DNA of 64,000 nt from Paracoccaceae bacterium (GCA_028874915.1 JAPPHA010000049.1:1-64000); one strand, 5' to 3'. Shown: positions 16,987 to 26,858, counted from the stretch's first letter. Notes: generated from the letters alone by a model not told the origin. Numbers and translations: made by a program.

Positions 16987-17630
16987 TCTGCCTCCGACGC
17001 CGTGACCTCTGGGTCCTTCGACCCGTTCCTGTAGGACCGATGATCAGCCAGGACGCCGGCGTTTCCCCTTGGTCAACCGGAAACGGTGGCCGACCCGGAA
17101 CACGGACCTTCCATGGTCCATGGCCAGCTCGACAGGGCGTCCGGCGTGGGGTGCGAATCAGTCAGAACAACACCAGTGTGTCAAGCCGCCACGGGACGGC
17201 GACCACAGGACAACTCACGCAGCCCAACCCGAATTTTTGACAGACACGACTTGGAGTGCCCTCCTGTCCAGGTCGTTCATCGGAAACCGGTTTGCACGTC
17301 AGCATGGAATGGTAAGGATGACCCTCACGCCGCCTGTGGTCCCGTAACGGCAACACCGCTTCAGGAAGAGGCCAACACAAACCCGGGCGCCGGTGTTCGC
17401 TGCGCCGATTCCGCCCCGATCCGGACGGCATCCGATCCACGCGGGCCGGCAAAGCCCGTTCCTGACCGGAAACGATGTGCCGACACCGTCAACATGTCCG
17501 GATTCTGCAATGGAACCCGAACCCGGACGCATGGCGGCGTCAGCCCGTCACCGACTGCCGCCGGAACACCAGCACATTTGACCTGTCGCGAGTCCTGGCC
17601 CGATATGGGAGCCGCCGGTATCGATGGTCC
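16987..17630. other. Gene-free region upstream of tctA
   Basis: No recognisable gene on either strand; the open frames have no family motifs. It contains the likely promoter of the tct-sau operon at its left edge and runs into a decayed DUF1640-type gene at its right edge. Confidence 0.5.
17012..17038. promoter_or_regulatory. Inverted repeat upstream of the tct-sau operon
   Basis: GGTCCT and AGGACC form an inverted repeat with a 15-bp spacer, 26-52 bp upstream of the tctA start codon. It could be an operator or a leader hairpin; the half-sites are short and no regulator gene is adjacent. Confidence 0.25.
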
Positions 17631-17991
17631 ATGTCCGAAGCCATCGCCTTTGATACCGCCCCCGTTTCGTCGAACGCCTGATGAAGAACGGCTTCACGTT
17701 GGACAATGCGGAGACACTCGCGGTCGAACACGTCACGCTGCTGGATGCGAGCCTGGCCACCAAGACCGACATCGCCGAAGTCAAGGCCGATATCGTCAGG
17801 CTAGAGGCCAATGTCGAGACCCTGCACAAAAACAAAGGCCTGCATCGAGTCCCTGTGCCAGGAAACAAAGGGCTGACCTCAAGGCGGTCGAGGCCGATCT
17901 TCTGAAATGGTTGTTCGGTGAACTGATTGCCCTGGGCAGCCTGTTCGTCGCCCTGGTCAATTTCTTGCGAAGCCATAGAAGTCAAACCCCC
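17631..17991 (+). pseudogene. Frameshifted DUF1640-type coiled-coil membrane protein
   Basis: Pieces of one protein lie in three successive frames: MSEAIAFDT from 17631, then FVERLMKNGFTLDNAETLA with LATKTDIAEVKADIVRLEAN from 17666, then ADLLKWLFGELIALGSLFVA from about 17885. Together they rebuild a DUF1640-like protein: an N-terminal helix, a coiled coil of ATKxDI/ADI repeats and a C-terminal membrane helix. At least two frameshifts separate the parts and no stop matches the expected C-terminus, so the gene is dead. Such proteins are common in Rhodospirillales genomes and are of unknown function. Confidence 0.7.
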
Positions 17992-18248
17992 GAGACCGTG
18001 ATCCGACCGCCTCGTCACACACGCTGCAATCATCAAGTCATCAGTGGCGGCCGCCACATGCGGGATCGGCAGACGGCAGTTTCGCGTCCATTCGAAACCG
18101 ACCGACACCCTTGAATCCCGTGTACCCAACAGGGGATGTGCCACCACGCGTCGTTCCAACCGTCATGCCATCCAGTCTCGCATCACGCCTTGCCGCCCCC
18201 GGCCGCCCGAAGTAAGGCACGCCAAGAGACTCAGGTGAAGGACCGGAC

Positions 18249-19391
18249 ATGGCGACGGACCCTGTCAAACTGGCCGCGGACCTGATTCGCTGCCCCTCGG
18301 TCACGCCGGATGACGCTGGCGCCCTTGCTCTCCTGGAGGAACGACTGGGGGAGGCGGGCTTTGTCTGCACCCGGGTTAACCGCGGTTGCGTCAGCAACCT
18401 GTTCTGTCGCTGGAGGGCGCCGGTTTCGGGGCCGACGTTCGGATTCAACGGCCATGTGGATGTCGTGCCCCCGGGCGACCCGACTGTGTGGTCGGCCGAT
18501 CCCTTCGGCGGCGAAATCCGCAACGGTATCCTCTACGGCCGCGGGGCCTGTGACATGAAGTCGGCGGTCGCCGCCTTCGCGGCCGCTGCCATCGACAGCA
18601 TTGGCAATCACCGGCTGACCGGGTCCGTGGTCCTGACCATTACCAGCGACGAGGAAGGCAATGCCGTCGACGGAACGGCAGCCATTCTCGACTGGATGGA
18701 CGCAAATGGCGAACGGATGGACTTTTGCCTCGTCGGCGAACCGACCTGCGTCGAGCGATTCGGAGACCGCATCAAGATTGGGCGGCGGGGTTCGCTCACC
18801 GCCCGGTTCACGGCCAGGGGCGTCCAGGGCCATTCCGCCTATCCCGAGCGGGCACGAAACCCTGTGACGGCGCTCGCCGGTCTCGTTTCCAAGCTGGATT
18901 CGGAACCGCTTGACCAAGGCACACCTCATTTCGACCCGTCAACGCTGGCGTTCACGGCCATCGAGACAGGCAACCCGGCGAGCAATGTCATCCCCGGATG
19001 CTGCCAGGCCGTGGCCAACATCCGCTTCAACGATGCCCACAGCATTGACGGGCTCCGGTCCCTGCTGGCCCGGCGGGCAGACGCGGCGGCGGTCCAGGCA
19101 GGAATCCGGATCGACGTGGACTTCGACCGGGCGACCGACTGGTTCCTGACCAAGCCCGGATTCCTGTCGGAACTTGTCGGCGCTGCCATCCGCGCCGAGA
19201 CCGGGGTTCCGCCAGAATTGTCCACATCCGGCGGGACGTCCGACGCCCGGTTCATCAAGGACCACTGTCCGGTCGTTGAGTTCGGTCCAACGGGCCGGTC
19301 CATGCATCAAACGGACGAATGCGTGACCGTCGACGAGATTCACCGGTTGAAGGCCGTTTACACGCGGATCCTCTCGGACGCACTGGCGTGA
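18249..19391 (+). CDS. dapE: Succinyl-diaminopimelate desuccinylase
   Basis: An M20-family di-zinc hydrolase that removes succinate from N-succinyl-LL-diaminopimelate in lysine and peptidoglycan precursor synthesis. The 380-aa product carries the metal-site blocks FNGHVDVVPPGD, GRGACDMKS and TSDEEGNAVDGT, and the C-terminal STSGGTSDARF typical of DapE. Length matches the family. The glycosyltransferase-like gene downstream starts within its stop codon. dapA lies elsewhere in this window, beside smpB. Confidence 0.93.
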   Translation: MATDPVKLAADLIRCPSVTPDDAGALALLEERLGEAGFVCTRVNRGCVSNLFCRWRAPVSGPTFGFNGHVDVVPPGDPTVWSADPFGGEIRNGILYGRGACDMKSAVAAFAAAAIDSIGNHRLTGSVVLTITSDEEGNAVDGTAAILDWMDANGERMDFCLVGEPTCVERFGDRIKIGRRGSLTARFTARGVQGHSAYPERARNPVTALAGLVSKLDSEPLDQGTPHFDPSTLAFTAIETGNPASNVIPGCCQAVANIRFNDAHSIDGLRSLLARRADAAAVQAGIRIDVDFDRATDWFLTKPGFLSELVGAAIRAETGVPPELSTSGGTSDARFIKDHCPVVEFGPTGRSMHQTDECVTVDEIHRLKAVYTRILSDALA

Positions 19392-20053
19392 GCGCCGGCC
19401 CGAGCCGGCCTCGACGCCAGTTGTACATCATGGCGAAGGCACCGCGCCCCGGTGCCGTCAAGACCCGACTCGGCCGTGACATCGGCATGGTCGGTGCTGC
19501 CTGGTGGTATCGCTGGCAGCTCGACCGCCTGATTCGCCGGGTAGGTCGCGATCCCCGGTGGCGGACGGTTCTTGCCATCAGTCCGGATCGGGCTCGGTTC
19601 GACTGCCGCCCCTGGCCAAGGCGTCTCCACCGAATTCCGCAGGGCCGTGGCGATCTCGGCGACCGGTTGACCCGCGTCTTCCGGCAGGCCGGACCCGGAC
19701 CGGTCGTCATCGTGGGTGGCGACATCCCCGGGATCACCGCCGGTCAGGTCGAGCAGGCGTTTCGCGCACTGGGCACCCATGATGCCGTCCTCGGCCCGTC
19801 CGACGACGGAGGCTACTGGGCCATAGGCCTCAGACGGACGCGATCAATTCCCGCCCGGTTTCTGAAACCCGTGCGCTGGTCGACTCCTGAGACCCATGCG
19901 GACACGGATCGCGCCATGACCCGTTTCTGGCCCGGCATCCGGATCGCCCTGATTGATACTCTCAACGACGTTGACACCGTCGATGATCTGTACGCCATCA
20001 AACGACAGAAACCCGGAAAGGCCATCCGGGCATTTCCCGGCACGCATCCATGA
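19388..20053 (+). CDS. DUF2064 / TIGR04282-type glycosyltransferase-like protein
   Basis: A 221-aa GT-A-fold nucleotidyl- or glycosyl-transferase-like protein. It has the family's KAPRPGAVKTRLGRDIG near residue 18 and the VIVGGDIPGIT and LGPSDDGGYWAIGL blocks, as in proteins annotated as arsenosugar-biosynthesis glycosyltransferases. The start is a GTG overlapping the dapE stop (GTGA), giving coupling. A start further upstream would lie inside dapE. No arsenic-related neighbour is present, so the arsenosugar role should not be assumed. Confidence 0.8.
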   Translation: MSAGPSRPRRQLYIMAKAPRPGAVKTRLGRDIGMVGAAWWYRWQLDRLIRRVGRDPRWRTVLAISPDRARFDCRPWPRRLHRIPQGRGDLGDRLTRVFRQAGPGPVVIVGGDIPGITAGQVEQAFRALGTHDAVLGPSDDGGYWAIGLRRTRSIPARFLKPVRWSTPETHADTDRAMTRFWPGIRIALIDTLNDVDTVDDLYAIKRQKPGKAIRAFPGTHP

Positions 20054-20064
20054 ATCCGCGATTG

Positions 20065-20553
20065 TCAGTACTCGACCGGATTGTCACTGTGGGCGTTCAT
20101 CCAGTTGATGAGGGCGGCCCGTTCAGCCGGATCGGCGATTCCAACGAATGCCATCGACGTGCCGGGGACCGCCGACTTCGGCGACTTCAGATAGGCGTCG
20201 AGCCGTTCGAGGGTCCAGAGACCACCAAGAGTGCGAAGCGCTTCGGAATAGCGGCGGTATCCACTGTCGCCGGCAACTGAAGCACCGACAACTCCATAGA
20301 GGGTTGGCCCAAGGCTCCCCGAAACGCCACGGTCGAGCTTGTGGCAAAGCCGACATTTCCGGAAGGCGCGCTCGCCATGGGCCGGATCGGCCTGGCGGAG
20401 ACGCAGGACAAGGGTGTCATCCGGTATTGCCGGTTCGGCTCGGGCAGTCCCGGCCGTTACGCCGAGCAGAGCAACGCCTATGCCCAAAGCCGCGAATCCC
20501 TTCCCCATCCAAAGGCGGGCTTGTGCCGCCCGGCGCTTTCCGCTGTCCAACAT
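20065..20553 (-). CDS. Class I cytochrome c, exported
   Basis: A 162-aa periplasmic c-type cytochrome. The single haem-binding motif is CRLCH (Cys67, Cys70, His71), and GTSMAFVGI supplies the probable axial Met134, as in mitochondrial-type cytochromes c. A signal peptide (hydrophobic FAALGIGVALLGVTAGTARA) ends near residue 39. The ATG at 20553 is chosen because GGGGA lies 6 bp ahead; starts at 20583 and 20508 are also possible. It is convergent with the dapE operon and is probably a soluble electron carrier. Confidence 0.85.
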   Translation of the reverse strand: MLDSGKRRAAQARLWMGKGFAALGIGVALLGVTAGTARAEPAIPDDTLVLRLRQADPAHGERAFRKCRLCHKLDRGVSGSLGPTLYGVVGASVAGDSGYRRYSEALRTLGGLWTLERLDAYLKSPKSAVPGTSMAFVGIADPAERAALINWMNAHSDNPVEY

Positions 20554-20739
20554 CCGCTGTCCCCGGTGGCCCTTTGCGGTCACCGCCTACCCGCCTCGAA
20601 GAGCCCGGCACCCATTGTCCCGGCATGCCGGCGTCGATGAATTGCCTTGACCCCGGAATGACCTGTAGTTGACCACCAGGCAAGCCGAAATGACGCCAGT
20701 CGACGCGAGCGTGTAGACGGGATTGGAAACGAATCAGGG

Positions 20740-21921
20740 ATGTCCAGTCGGAATTACCAAAAAAACGGCGCGAAGTGCGGCCGTTCCGACGAAAATGCAA
20801 AAGCCCGGTTCTCTACCTGGCTCCGGGAATTCCGGACACGGGCCCTCAGCCATGGCATTGCCCGATCAACGCTGGAGACAGTGTTTCGAAACGTCACCCT
20901 GAATGCCGAGGTTATTGACGCCGACCGCCATCAGCCTGAACACGTACTGGGACCCGATTCCTATCTCGCCCGAATAGCGTCACCGTCCCGGATCGCGAAA
21001 GGTGCCGCTCGCCGGGAGCGGCTAAGGGATGATCTCGTACGCTTGGAAACGGCCTTCGGCGTCGACCGGGACATTCTTCTGGGCATCTGGGGCGCGGAAT
21101 CCGACTTCGGTTCGGTCATGGGAACGTTTCCGGTAATTGAGGCCCTGGCGACACTGGCTTTCGACGGCCGCCGCCGCGACTTCGCCGAAGGCGAGCTCTT
21201 GCAAGCGATTCGCATCGTGGAGTCTGGCGAATTCGCGCCTGAGTCCCTAGCGGGATCATGGGCCGGCGCCATTGGGCATGTTCAGTTCATGCCATCGAGT
21301 TTTCTGGACCACGCTGTCGATTTCGACGGCGATGGGCGTCGGAACATTCTGGACCCGGCCAGCCCTCTGGACGCATTGGCATCGGCTGCCAATTACCTCG
21401 CGGAGGCCGGATGGCGTTTCGGTGCCCGCTGGGGGCTCGAAGTCCACATACCCGTCGGGTTCGACTTCACCCTTGCCGACCCCGCGATCCGAAATTCGGG
21501 GACAACCTGGCGACTTGCCGGAGTCACCGCCATCGACGGAGCAACCCTGCCCGAAAATGATGACGCCGCCATTCTTCTTCCGGCAGGCGCGGCTGGCCCG
21601 GCGTTCGCCGTGTTCCGGAATTTTGACGTCATCCGAAGTTACAACCCTTCCAATGCCTACGCGTTGGCGGTTGGACATCTCGGCGACCGCATTGCCGGCG
21701 GTGAGCCGATCCGAGTCGCCTGGCCAGACAATGGCCCACCGCTTACGAGAACGGAGATTCGCCGACTCCAAAGTAAGCTGAATGACCGGGGATTCGACAC
21801 TGGCGCTGCAGACGGGGTCATGGGTCCCAATACGGCGGCCGGGATCAAACGATTTCAGAGCGCCATCGGCCTCCCACCTGACGGGTTTCCGACCCGACCG
21901 CTTTTCGATTGGCTGAAGTGA
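20740..21921 (+). CDS. MltB/SltB-type lytic murein transglycosylase with peptidoglycan-binding domain
   Basis: A 393-aa GH103-like lytic transglycosylase that cleaves peptidoglycan glycan strands to 1,6-anhydro ends. The catalytic glutamate is Glu120 in GIWGAESDFG, and GAIGHVQFMPSSF and DFDGDGRRN are hallmark motifs. The last ~65 residues form a PG_binding_1 repeat (LQSKLNDRGFDTGAADGVMG). No signal peptide or lipobox is visible at this start, and the in-frame upstream sequence back to a stop near 20659 is not hydrophobic, although the enzyme must act outside the inner membrane. The 5' end may therefore be damaged, or export uses another route. Confidence 0.85.
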   Translation: MSSRNYQKNGAKCGRSDENAKARFSTWLREFRTRALSHGIARSTLETVFRNVTLNAEVIDADRHQPEHVLGPDSYLARIASPSRIAKGAARRERLRDDLVRLETAFGVDRDILLGIWGAESDFGSVMGTFPVIEALATLAFDGRRRDFAEGELLQAIRIVESGEFAPESLAGSWAGAIGHVQFMPSSFLDHAVDFDGDGRRNILDPASPLDALASAANYLAEAGWRFGARWGLEVHIPVGFDFTLADPAIRNSGTTWRLAGVTAIDGATLPENDDAAILLPAGAAGPAFAVFRNFDVIRSYNPSNAYALAVGHLGDRIAGGEPIRVAWPDNGPPLTRTEIRRLQSKLNDRGFDTGAADGVMGPNTAAGIKRFQSAIGLPPDGFPTRPLFDWLK

Positions 21922-22081
21922 CACGAGGTCCGGCACCTGTTTCGACCGGGCGATTGACCCGGTCATCCACGCCCGCGACAGCATTCCCAGCCTGGATCGC
22001 TGGCAACGGGCCCGAAGCGCAGAATGCCTAGCCGAAATTCTTCGCCGCACAGATCCGGAACCCGAACACTCGCGAAGCCTG

Positions 22082-22432
22082 TGCCCAACTGCACACCGGC
22101 CGTTCGAACGGCTAGCCGACTACACTGTTGCCGACGTCCGTAAGATCCGGCCAATGCACATTACAGCCTGGCCCGAGGTTCGCACAGGCGAGGTCACGCG
22201 CCCCAACGTCAAGCAGGAACTCGCCGCGATCCGGGTTTTCTTCGACTGGCTGACGGTACGCTGGACGATCCGTCGTCGCCGACGGCGAATTTTTTCAAGC
22301 ACAAGTACAGCGTACGCAGAGGAAAGACACCGGTACTTTTCGCTGCCGAGCGCCGGCATTTGCGGTCAAACCCCGTGGAAACCGTCACAGGCACTCGCGA
22401 CAGGCCGCTCATGGCGGGGATGACTTCCCGTT
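22082..22432 (+). pseudogene. Tyrosine recombinase N-terminal remnant
   Basis: The segment VKQELAAIRVFFDWLTV matches the core-binding (SAM-like) domain of phage-type integrases. After a frameshift near 22255 the next frame reads RRGKTPVLFAAERRHLRSNP and TGTRDRPLMAGM, the start of the catalytic domain. No catalytic Arg-His-Arg-Tyr set follows, so the gene is truncated as well as frameshifted. It marks the left side of the mobile-element-rich stretch. Confidence 0.65.
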
Positions 22433-22969
22433 GTCAAGCGACACCCAGAAATAGGAAACAAGGTGGCACCCGAGTACGCAATTGATGCTGGAGGAGACTA
22501 TGCCGTTGCCTGCCGGCGAGGTAAAGAACAGGGCATGGCTCGGCCGAACCTCACGGCCACCAAAGTCCTTTTTTGACCCTTTCACCCCCTTCACGGAGGT
22601 CGTTGCGAACGCTGAACCCGGACAAGCCACCGGATCGGGATGTCGGAGCCTACCGGAACTGGCGTCCGGGGTTCAGAGAGTCCTCGTGATCGAGCACGGG
22701 ATATCTGCGGCCCCTGATGTTCAGGACATGAGCCCGGTGCAAATACCCGATTCAGGTCTGGACCATCTTGCGTGCGTCGATGATCAGCCCGGCTCCGTGG
22801 CAGACCCAGCCGACCTACAACATCGGTATTGCGGGCACTAATAAATCGGTATTGAGTAATCGCAGTTCGTCGAATGCTATCGAAACCGCACTGGCAGAAA
22901 TCAGCGTCATACCAATCAGACAGACGATGCCGATTGCTTGCCACAGGCGTGAACCGGCATGTTTGCCGT
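22433..22969. other. Debris between integrase and transposase remnants
   Basis: No intact gene. On the minus strand there is a stretch reading like LIIDARKMVQT and GYLHRAHVLNIRGRRYPVLD, interrupted by a stop. It looks like protein-coding debris of another mobile element, but I cannot assign a family. Confidence 0.35.
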
Positions 22970-23817
22970 AACCAATCGCACTGATTGAGAAACACGTCGA
23001 ACAGGTCCCTTTCGCGGTCCATCACCGCGACGGCCTTCACCCCGTCGAGCGCCTTCACGGCACCAACGCTGTGACGCAGCCCGCGGCGCAGCCACCGCCC
23101 GGTCTTGCTCGCCTCCACCGGCTGGTCCGGTTCGGGGGCGTCGTCCGGTGCGTCGAACTCGAGATTGACTACGCCCAGCGGAACCCCGTCACCGCTCACC
23201 GCGAAGGTCGTGTGCAGGTGCAGGCGCAGCGTCCCCGAAGACCCCCGGGTGCGGCCGATCGTTCCGAGGCCCTCGCAGCCCGGGTGGGTCGCGAAGTTCA
23301 GGTCGGTCCCGTCCTGGACCAGAAACGACAGGGACTAGCCCTGCATCCGCCGCAGCGTGCGCTCGCGATGGCCGGCCAGGATGGTGGCCGCCGACACCGC
23401 CGCGCAGTCCGGGTGCTCGATCATCCTGTAGTACCCCTTCACCGCCGCCTCGCAGCCCGCCGCGGCCGCGAAGAAGGTTTTCGTCGGCGCCCGGCCTGGA
23501 TCTCCGCGCTCCGCACCAGGCGCTGCGTCAGCCGGGCGTCTCCCAGCGGCGCCGAACCGAATTCGTTCTCCGCACAGCTCGCGCTGTCGAGGTCGTCCCC
23601 GGGCGCCAGAATGCGTTTCGCCGATATCACGATGTCGTCTCGTCGCTGGCGATCGGACGTCTGTCCGGCACAGCACCAGTCGGTCGCCCGCCCGGAAACA
23701 ACGGCCCCGGCATTCCGGCGCCACAAAGGTCTCGGCCAGAACCGGACGGACGCGATAGACCGCCTCAAAGTCCGCGACAACCCGCCGCGACGTGATCGCG
23801 GCCGCGCTGCAGGTCAA
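22970..23817 (-). pseudogene. IS4-type transposase fused to a DUF4338-like segment, inactivated
   Basis: Reading 23817 leftwards: a DUF4338-like piece (RVRPVLAETFVAP) comes first, then ENEFGSAPLGDARLT in a second frame, then TKTFFAAAAGCEAAVKGYYR, QDGTDLNFATHPGCEGLG and VSGDGVPLGVVNLEFDAP back in the first frame. These are the N-terminal and first catalytic blocks of Tn5-like IS4-family transposases. There is a frameshift near 23490 and an in-frame amber codon at 23335-23337, and similarity stops after AVMDRERDLFDVF, so the C-terminus is missing. Confidence 0.65.
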
Positions 23818-23830
23818 TGTGGTGCGAGGA

Positions 23831-23853
23831 ACACCGGCAGGGACAATGGCATG
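23831..23853 (+). repeat. Left copy of a 23-bp direct repeat
   Basis: Identical at 21 of 23 positions to 31627-31649 in the same orientation, including 16 contiguous bases. It bounds the left side of the luxR-IS256-pot block. Confidence 0.5.
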
Positions 23854-24000
23854 ACTGGGCCGAGCCTGCGCGATCTACAAAGCGGCGAACATGCTGTGGG
23901 TGCGGAGTGGATCACCACCGAGCTGATCTTCCCCAGGAAGGAGCAATCTGAGGCCGCCTGCAACCACAATATCCGCGAACCAGGCACCGCCGGGAGCCCC

Positions 24001-24165
24001 TAGATTCGCCGCCTCGGCGGCATTGTGCTGATCGCGCTGGACGGCGCCCAATTGTTCCGCTCAACGAAGATCCACTGCGAAACCTATTCGACGGGGGAGT
24101 ACGCTGACGGCGGCATCGACACCTTCTCCAGTTTCGTCGGTCCCGTCATGGTGGCCCAAGACTAT
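24001..24165 (+). pseudogene. Fragment of a DDE transposase
   Basis: The segment RRLGGIVLIALDGAQLFRST followed by KIHCETYSTGEYADGG resembles the block around the first catalytic Asp in a transposase class with a Cys-rich KLHC...C motif. Only this piece remains, and it runs directly into IS630-type sequence, so one element apparently broke another. The family name is uncertain. Confidence 0.4.
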
Positions 24166-24612
24166 CGTGCCACTGCCTATGAAGCCCCGCTATCTCGAGA
24201 TCCGCCCACACGACTACAAACGCAGCGGCATCACCTGTTTGATGGCGGTCCTCTATGTCGCCACCGAAATGGTCACCGGCCACATGGTCGAGCGTCACCG
24301 CTCGGGTGTATTCCTCGCCTTCCTCGGCCTCGTCTCCGAGGAGATCAAACCCCGAACTCCGGTGCATGTTGTGCTCGACAAAGTCTCCTCCTACAAGTCA
24401 GAAGAGGTCAACCAATGGCTGAAGGAACACCTACCCCGGCCTTATGGATGAACGCCGTCGAGGTTTTCTTTTCAATCCTCTCACGGCAGAGGCTTAAGCA
24501 CGCGATCTTCAACTCGCTCGACGAGAGCATCGCGGCGATCGAGGGTTACATCGACCACTACAGGCTAATGACGCCCGCCCTTTCCGCTGGAACAAGAAGC
24601 CCGAAGATCTCG
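24166..24612 (+). pseudogene. IS630-family transposase remnant
   Basis: In one frame HDYKRSGITCLMAVLYVATE and VHVVLDKVSSYKSEEVNQWL give the DDE core of IS630 transposases. A frameshift near 24447 moves to WMNAVEVFFSILSRQRLKHA, and another near 24568 leads to NDARPFRWNKKPEDL. The N-terminal helix-turn-helix half is absent. It is a multiply frameshifted, 5'-truncated fossil. Confidence 0.65.
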
Positions 24613-24675
24613 TAGACGCTCGGGAACAGGGTACCAAAATCTCCAGGAATCGGAATTGCGAAAATGAAACAGTGT

Positions 24676-25473
24676 CTAAGATCCATCCTCCAACTCTGCG
24701 TGAACCAACGGTGTGAGAAGTGCAAAGAGTTCTGCCTGCGATGAGATTTTGCAACGTTCGTAGATCTGTTTTCTGAACACCCGAACGGTTTGCCAGCTTA
24801 TTTTCAGTTCGCGACCAATTGATTTTGAGGAATGCCCGCGCAAGAGAAGAACCGAAACCTGCGCCTGTCTTGGCGTGATCTCGATGCCATGGACTTCCTT
24901 GAGTCGGTAGATCAGGGCACCATCAACGCTTGGCGAATTTCCCCTCCGTGCAATAGGAGATATGTCAAAATGCCGTTCCAGCAACGCTACGATTGTTGGC
25001 GCCATTTCGACCGCGTTTTTCCGTGCTCTCCTATCGAATGTTCTATCTGACGTTTCATCACGCCCAATGCAGATATTGATTGTCCACCCGTTTTTCACAT
25101 AGGCAAAAAACGCAATCTCATCAATCAATGTCGTTTTCTGATAATACTCGCGATAGTAGCTCGTGGTCCTGAATTTGTCCGGAGCGAGATCAAGCAGCCT
25201 GTACGCGCCAACCGGGATCTTCCCGAGATGGGCGGAATAGAAAGGATCAAGTACGTAGAGAGAGGTTAGATACTTGCTGTCCATCTCAGCATAAACTCGC
25301 TCAGACCAGCTACTTCTATACAACGCAATCGGCGGTTGCTCGCCGAGATAGGCGATCACCAAGTAATTGTCGAAGTTTATTTCTGACTGCATAAAACGCT
25401 CGAGTGCGGCATGGAACCCTAAGGAACCCATCGCGCGGATGGCATTTCCCAATTCGATAAAAGCGTTCGCCAT
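24676..25473 (-). CDS. LuxR-family transcriptional regulator
   Basis: A 265-aa regulator with an intact C-terminal LuxR/GerE helix-turn-helix (ITPRQAQVSVLLLRGHSSKS, GRELKISWQTVRVFRKQIYE) over about the last 70 residues. The N-terminal ~180 residues form a putative ligand-sensing domain that I do not recognise as an acyl-homoserine-lactone domain. It is less G+C-rich than housekeeping genes here and stands intact amid decayed transposases. The ATG at 25473 is used; a TTG at 25479 would add two residues. Its start is only 28 bp from the end of the IS256 element, beyond which the pot operon is transcribed in the opposite direction. Confidence 0.85.
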   Translation of the reverse strand: MANAFIELGNAIRAMGSLGFHAALERFMQSEINFDNYLVIAYLGEQPPIALYRSSWSERVYAEMDSKYLTSLYVLDPFYSAHLGKIPVGAYRLLDLAPDKFRTTSYYREYYQKTTLIDEIAFFAYVKNGWTINICIGRDETSDRTFDRRARKNAVEMAPTIVALLERHFDISPIARRGNSPSVDGALIYRLKEVHGIEITPRQAQVSVLLLRGHSSKSIGRELKISWQTVRVFRKQIYERCKISSQAELFALLTPLVHAELEDGS

Positions 25474-25486
25474 GGACAATATACGG

Positions 25487-26772
25487 TCAAGTCTGAAGTC
25501 TGCTGGATAGACCGGTGAAGGATGTGGTCATGTCTGGACCCTGAACTGTGGCTCTGTCCGTCTCGTGTTCCCCGTTCAGTTCCCGCCGGAGCGCCCGCAG
25601 ATATCGCCGCTCAAATTCGGTAACCCGGATGGACTTCCAGCGCTCCGAGACCCGGATCATCGCCCCGAACATTGGCTTCAACACGGGTTTCTCGTCCAGG
25701 TGTCGGGAATGATCTTCAGCCGCCGGCGCTCTTCGACAAACAGGCACTCAAGACGATTGGTTGATTGCACAGCACGGCGGTGACTGACCGGCACCCGGAA
25801 CCGGGCCATGCAGGCCTCAAAGTTGTCGTCGAAGCACGCCACTGCCGTCGGTAAGGCCCCGCCGGACTCCCGGGCGAGATCCTTCACGAGATCCTGGGAG
25901 ATCGCCCAGGACGGAGCCAGACGGGTGACCTGGGTCCGAGCCTTGAACTCCGGCCAAAGATCATCCGGCAACTTATCCCGGAGATTGCGCGTGCGGTGCA
26001 TCAGGCACCGCTGTCGCAGCAAGCGGGGAAAGCGGACCTCGATCGCCTTGATGATGCCGTCCATCCCGTCGGAGACCCCAACCGGCAGGTCCCTTGGATT
26101 GCAGCCCTTCAGTTTCTCGAAGACGGTCGAGACCGTGTCGGTATCCTCCCTCGACCCAGCTGCCAGGCCGAGAAGAACCTTCCGGCCTTCCGAGGTGATG
26201 CCCCAAGCCGCCAGAACCGCCTCACACCGCTGGCTCGGTCTGACCCGCTCGGTAATGCCGTCGACAAACAGACAGGCAATGTCGTAGTCCCCGAGGTCCC
26301 GCCTGCAGAAGTCCTGAGTGTCCTGCCACAGCCGCTCGCCAGTCTCCGAGACCACCGTGCGCGACAGTAGCCGCGAACCGGTCTCGTCACGGAACAAATC
26401 TTCGATGTCGCGGACGCTCTGCCCAGGCCCCTGCATCTCCACTGCCAAGGCCTCCAAGCGTTCGGTGTGGCCTCGGAGCTCGGAGCAGATCCGGGAGCGG
26501 AAGGGCTTGTCCTGGCTGGCCGTCTGCGGGGCCCCGAACTCCACGGAGCCCTCCGCCGTCTTCAGCCGGCCGGAGTGGTTGCCGTTGCGAGTCCCCCGAC
26601 CGGGCTGGACGCCGCAGGCATGGTCGTCACGCCCCGGAGCGTTCCGGTTCTCTGCCTTGAGGGCTTCTTCAAGAACCAAGCGCGCGGCCAGCTGAACGAG
26701 CGTAACCGGGGCCTCCAGACCGGAGATTTCGCCTTCGATGAGTTCGGAAGGGGATTGCCGTGTATGCACCAA
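25487..26772 (-). pseudogene. IS256-family transposase, frameshifted
   Basis: The main frame (26772 to 25678) contains SPSELIEGEISGLEAPVTLV, FVDGITERVRPSQRCEAVLA, the DDE-region block LPVGVSDGMDGIIKAIEVRF and RQRCLMHRTRNLRDKLP, all typical of IS256/Mutator-type transposases. Near 25690 the frame shifts, and the C-terminal KPVLKPMFGAMIRVSERWKS with VTEFERR continues in the next frame, so the enzyme is broken. The second frame has no stop before the left inverted repeat and ends 15 bp outside the element. Confidence 0.75.
25502..25531 (+). repeat. Left terminal inverted repeat of the IS256 element
   Basis: Begins GCTGGATAGACC and ends TGTGGTCAT. It matches the reverse complement of 26859-26888 at 25 of 30 positions. 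Confidence 0.75.
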
Positions 26773-26858
26773 ACCGAGGACCTCTATTTGAAATGGGGTG
26801 TGGCTTCCTGTTGACGGTCGGCGAAAGCGCCAGCTGTTTCGTGTTTCACTCTTTCAAT

